Made by a program: the position numbers and the translations under genes
Part shown: positions 62,457 to 64,000 of the stretch, one piece after another
Position numbering within the stretch: the stretch's first letter is position 1
Layout: each line of letters begins with the position of its first letter
The notes under the pieces: model-generated
The model's database searches: none
Seen by the model: the letters and a program-made list of their open reading frames with translations, nothing else
Told to the model about the DNA's origin: nothing
Source of the DNA: NCEH01 sp043195195
Lineage (GTDB): Bacteria > Pseudomonadota > Alphaproteobacteria > Rhizobiales > Xanthobacteraceae
NCBI RefSeq assembly: GCF_043195195.1
Contig: NZ_JBAFWT010000004.1
Coordinates: forward strand, 62,001-126,000
Length of the DNA stretch: 64,000 bases
Direction: 5' to 3'

Positions 62457-62565
62457 ATGTTTCCTGTGAAACATTGGTTTGGCGAAGAAGAACGGCGCGG
62501 AAGTCGTGTGCTACGCCGCATGTTCCGCGAACGTCTCCGCAAGTTCCGACGAAGTTCAGCGCCGA
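62457..62565. repeat. parS-like palindrome with ~110-bp conserved repeat, copy B
   Basis: Positions 62458-62473 read TGTTTCCTGTGAAACA, two mismatches from consensus parS. The following sequence aligns with copy A over its full length, with the same GAAGAACGGCGCGGA block and the same terminal GAAGTTCAG-GCCGA. It lies in the gap upstream of the M14-type hydrolase. Reading from its ATG gives an open frame joined to that gene, which is an artefact of the repeat. Confidence 0.55.
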
Positions 62566-62678
62566 CCCCAAAACCGCCACGCACTTTTGCCGGAGCTGTC
62601 CGAGGCGTGAACGGAGCGGCCGCGATCGGCGTGTATGATGGTGGCGGAAACCTCGCTTCGAACGGTCGGGAGCCCCCC

Positions 62679-63914
62679 ATGCCCAGCACGCCAGGAGACG
62701 GCCTCGCGCGCCGCGACTTCATGATGGCATCGCTTGCCACCCTCGGCGCCTCGGCCGCCGTGATGGCCGAGGCGGGATCCGCGAACGCCCAAACCGCGAA
62801 CGCTCAGGCCCCGAACCCGCAGGCACCGGCGGCCTCCCCCGCCGGGGCGGCGCCGGGCGGGCGGGCGGGGACGGTCTATACCGGCGATACCATCCAGGGG
62901 AAGAAAGTGGTCAGCGCGCTCGACGTCGCCGACCTGGAGCCGGGGCGCAAGCACCTGCTGTATTTCCAGGGTGTCCAGATGCCCACCGGGCAGTATTGGT
63001 ATGTGTCCGTTACCGTCGCCAAGGGGGCAAAGCCGGGCAAGCGTGTCGTCTTGGTCAGCGGCGTGCACGGCGACGAGATGAGTTCCGTCCACACCGTGCA
63101 GAGCGTGATGAACCAGCTCGATCCGGCGGGGATGTCGGGCACGGTGATGGCGGTGACCGACGTGTCCCGCGCCGCGCTGGAGGGGATGCAGCGGCGCTGG
63201 CCCAACGGGGGCCGGGGCGCGGATCTGATCGACATGAACCGGGAATGGCCGGGAAACGAGGCCGGCGCCAGCGCGCCCAGCCGGCATGCCGGCCTGCTGT
63301 TCAACCGCCTGCTGCGGCCGAACGCCGATGCCGCCATCGACTTCCACACCGGCACCACCGGGTTCGACGTCACCGCCTTCAACATCGCCGGCATGGATGT
63401 GCCTGATATCAAGGCGATGGCGGAGCTCTACCCGGTGGGCCAGATCTTCGACAATCACGTGTATCCCGGCGTGCTGCACAATGCCTTCATCGATGTGGGC
63501 ATCCCCGCCTTCACGCCGGAGATCGGCGCCGCGCGGGTGCTGAACCTTGAGATGGTCGCGCTGTTCGTGGAAGGCACGCTGAACGTGCTGAAGCACCACG
63601 GCATTCTGCCGGGGCCCATGGGGCGCACCGGCAAGGACGTGGGCGTGTTCGTCGGCAACAGCGCGCTGCCGATCCTGGCAAGCCGGGGCGGGCTGGTGGA
63701 GCATCTGGTGAAGCTGAACGACAAGGTGGCGGCCGGGCAGAAGATGGCGGTGCAGCGCGACAGCTTCGGCGCAGTGGTGGCGGACTATACCAGCCCGGTG
63801 GCCGGCGCGGTCACGGGCCAGCGCAGCGACGCCTTGGCCGAACCCGGCGACCCCCTGGCCTTCATCCTCTTCCACCGGCCGACGCCGGAGGGTGGGGAGA
63901 TCTATCCGGAGTGA
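62679..63914 (+). CDS. Tat-exported zinc hydrolase, succinylglutamate desuccinylase/aspartoacylase family
   Basis: 411 residues. Tat signal LARRDFMMASLATLG (residues 9-23), then an Ala/Pro-rich linker, then an M14/AstE-like metallo-hydrolase domain: GVHGDEMSS (zinc His and Glu), MNREWPGNE, and DFHTGTTGFD with the third zinc ligand His. The C-terminal lobe is beta-rich. It should deacylate or cleave an amide in the periplasm; substrate unknown. The start was set at ATG 62679 rather than at the repeat-encoded ATG at 62457. The remaining 86 bases of the window hold nothing identifiable. Confidence 0.85.
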   Translation: MPSTPGDGLARRDFMMASLATLGASAAVMAEAGSANAQTANAQAPNPQAPAASPAGAAPGGRAGTVYTGDTIQGKKVVSALDVADLEPGRKHLLYFQGVQMPTGQYWYVSVTVAKGAKPGKRVVLVSGVHGDEMSSVHTVQSVMNQLDPAGMSGTVMAVTDVSRAALEGMQRRWPNGGRGADLIDMNREWPGNEAGASAPSRHAGLLFNRLLRPNADAAIDFHTGTTGFDVTAFNIAGMDVPDIKAMAELYPVGQIFDNHVYPGVLHNAFIDVGIPAFTPEIGAARVLNLEMVALFVEGTLNVLKHHGILPGPMGRTGKDVGVFVGNSALPILASRGGLVEHLVKLNDKVAAGQKMAVQRDSFGAVVADYTSPVAGAVTGQRSDALAEPGDPLAFILFHRPTPEGGEIYPE

Positions 63915-64000
63915 GGGGGGGCAACTACCGTTTGGGGAAGGGCAAGAGGCGGGCCGCGACGCGGGAGGAATTTGGGCGATGGCACAGATGTGACAAAATC

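Noticed and set aside
62457..62678. N-terminal extension of the M14-type hydrolase starting MFPVKH
   Set aside because: It is encoded by the parS-like repeat; the Tat signal peptide begins at the ATG at 62679.

Overview
The window is GC-rich, densely coded chromosomal DNA of an alphaproteobacterium. Hyphomicrobiales (Rhizobiales), probably near Xanthobacteraceae, is the best guess. That rests on the protein flavour (BA14K proteins, DUF1192, a catalase/OxyR pair), rhizobial-type intergenic palindromes and a parS-like site; it is inference, since no rRNA or other marker is present. I see no tRNA, rRNA, prophage, transposase or CRISPR array.

Layout. 1-9.3 kb: 3' end of an RND efflux pump, a candidate sRNA, a CaiB-type CoA-transferase, a PuuC-like aldehyde dehydrogenase, two GNAT proteins, an ABC exporter divergent from rpmE, a DUF1192 protein and a quinone oxidoreductase. 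9.4-12.4 kb: a membrane GGDEF-EAL protein with a degenerate GGDEF motif.

12.5-27.9 kb is the most interesting part. A sigma54 activator diverges from a cyanate operon (substrate-binding protein, permease, ATPase, cyanase cynS). Convergent with it is a complete Nit1C-type cluster, the cluster linked to cyanide assimilation: nitB, nitC nitrilase, nitD radical SAM, nitE GNAT, nitF AIR-synthase-like, a glycosyltransferase, nitG, the nitH flavoprotein and an LnmK-like protein. A MocR/GntR-PLP regulator diverges from its far end. Both operons start at consensus -24/-12 (TGGCAC-N5-TTGC) promoters. The locus reads as one nitrogen-controlled module for C-N one-carbon compounds (cyanide, cyanate).

28-43 kb: AsmA-like protein, pirin, puuB and puuA (gamma-glutamylputrescine route), a DUF3108 protein, infC (apparently with an AUU start), two BA14K proteins, rpmI-rplT and pheS-pheT, with REP-like palindromes inside the puuA/puuB and pheS/pheT gaps. 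43-50 kb: SDR, GTP cyclohydrolase II, RibD-type reductase, cytochrome b561, and an operon of MDR dehydrogenase, degenerate PTPS/QueD-like protein, GT4 glycosyltransferase and methyltransferase, resembling an uncharacterised pterin/flavin-related pathway. 50-64 kb: OpgH-like glucosyltransferase, DinB protein, a large secreted Gly/Tyr/Trp-rich protein and its broken paralogue, aqpZ, katA/oxyR, purM-purN, a YoaK-family protein and a Tat-exported M14-type zinc hydrolase. Two diverged copies of a ~110-bp element headed by a parS-like palindrome lie at 2.9 kb and 62.5 kb.
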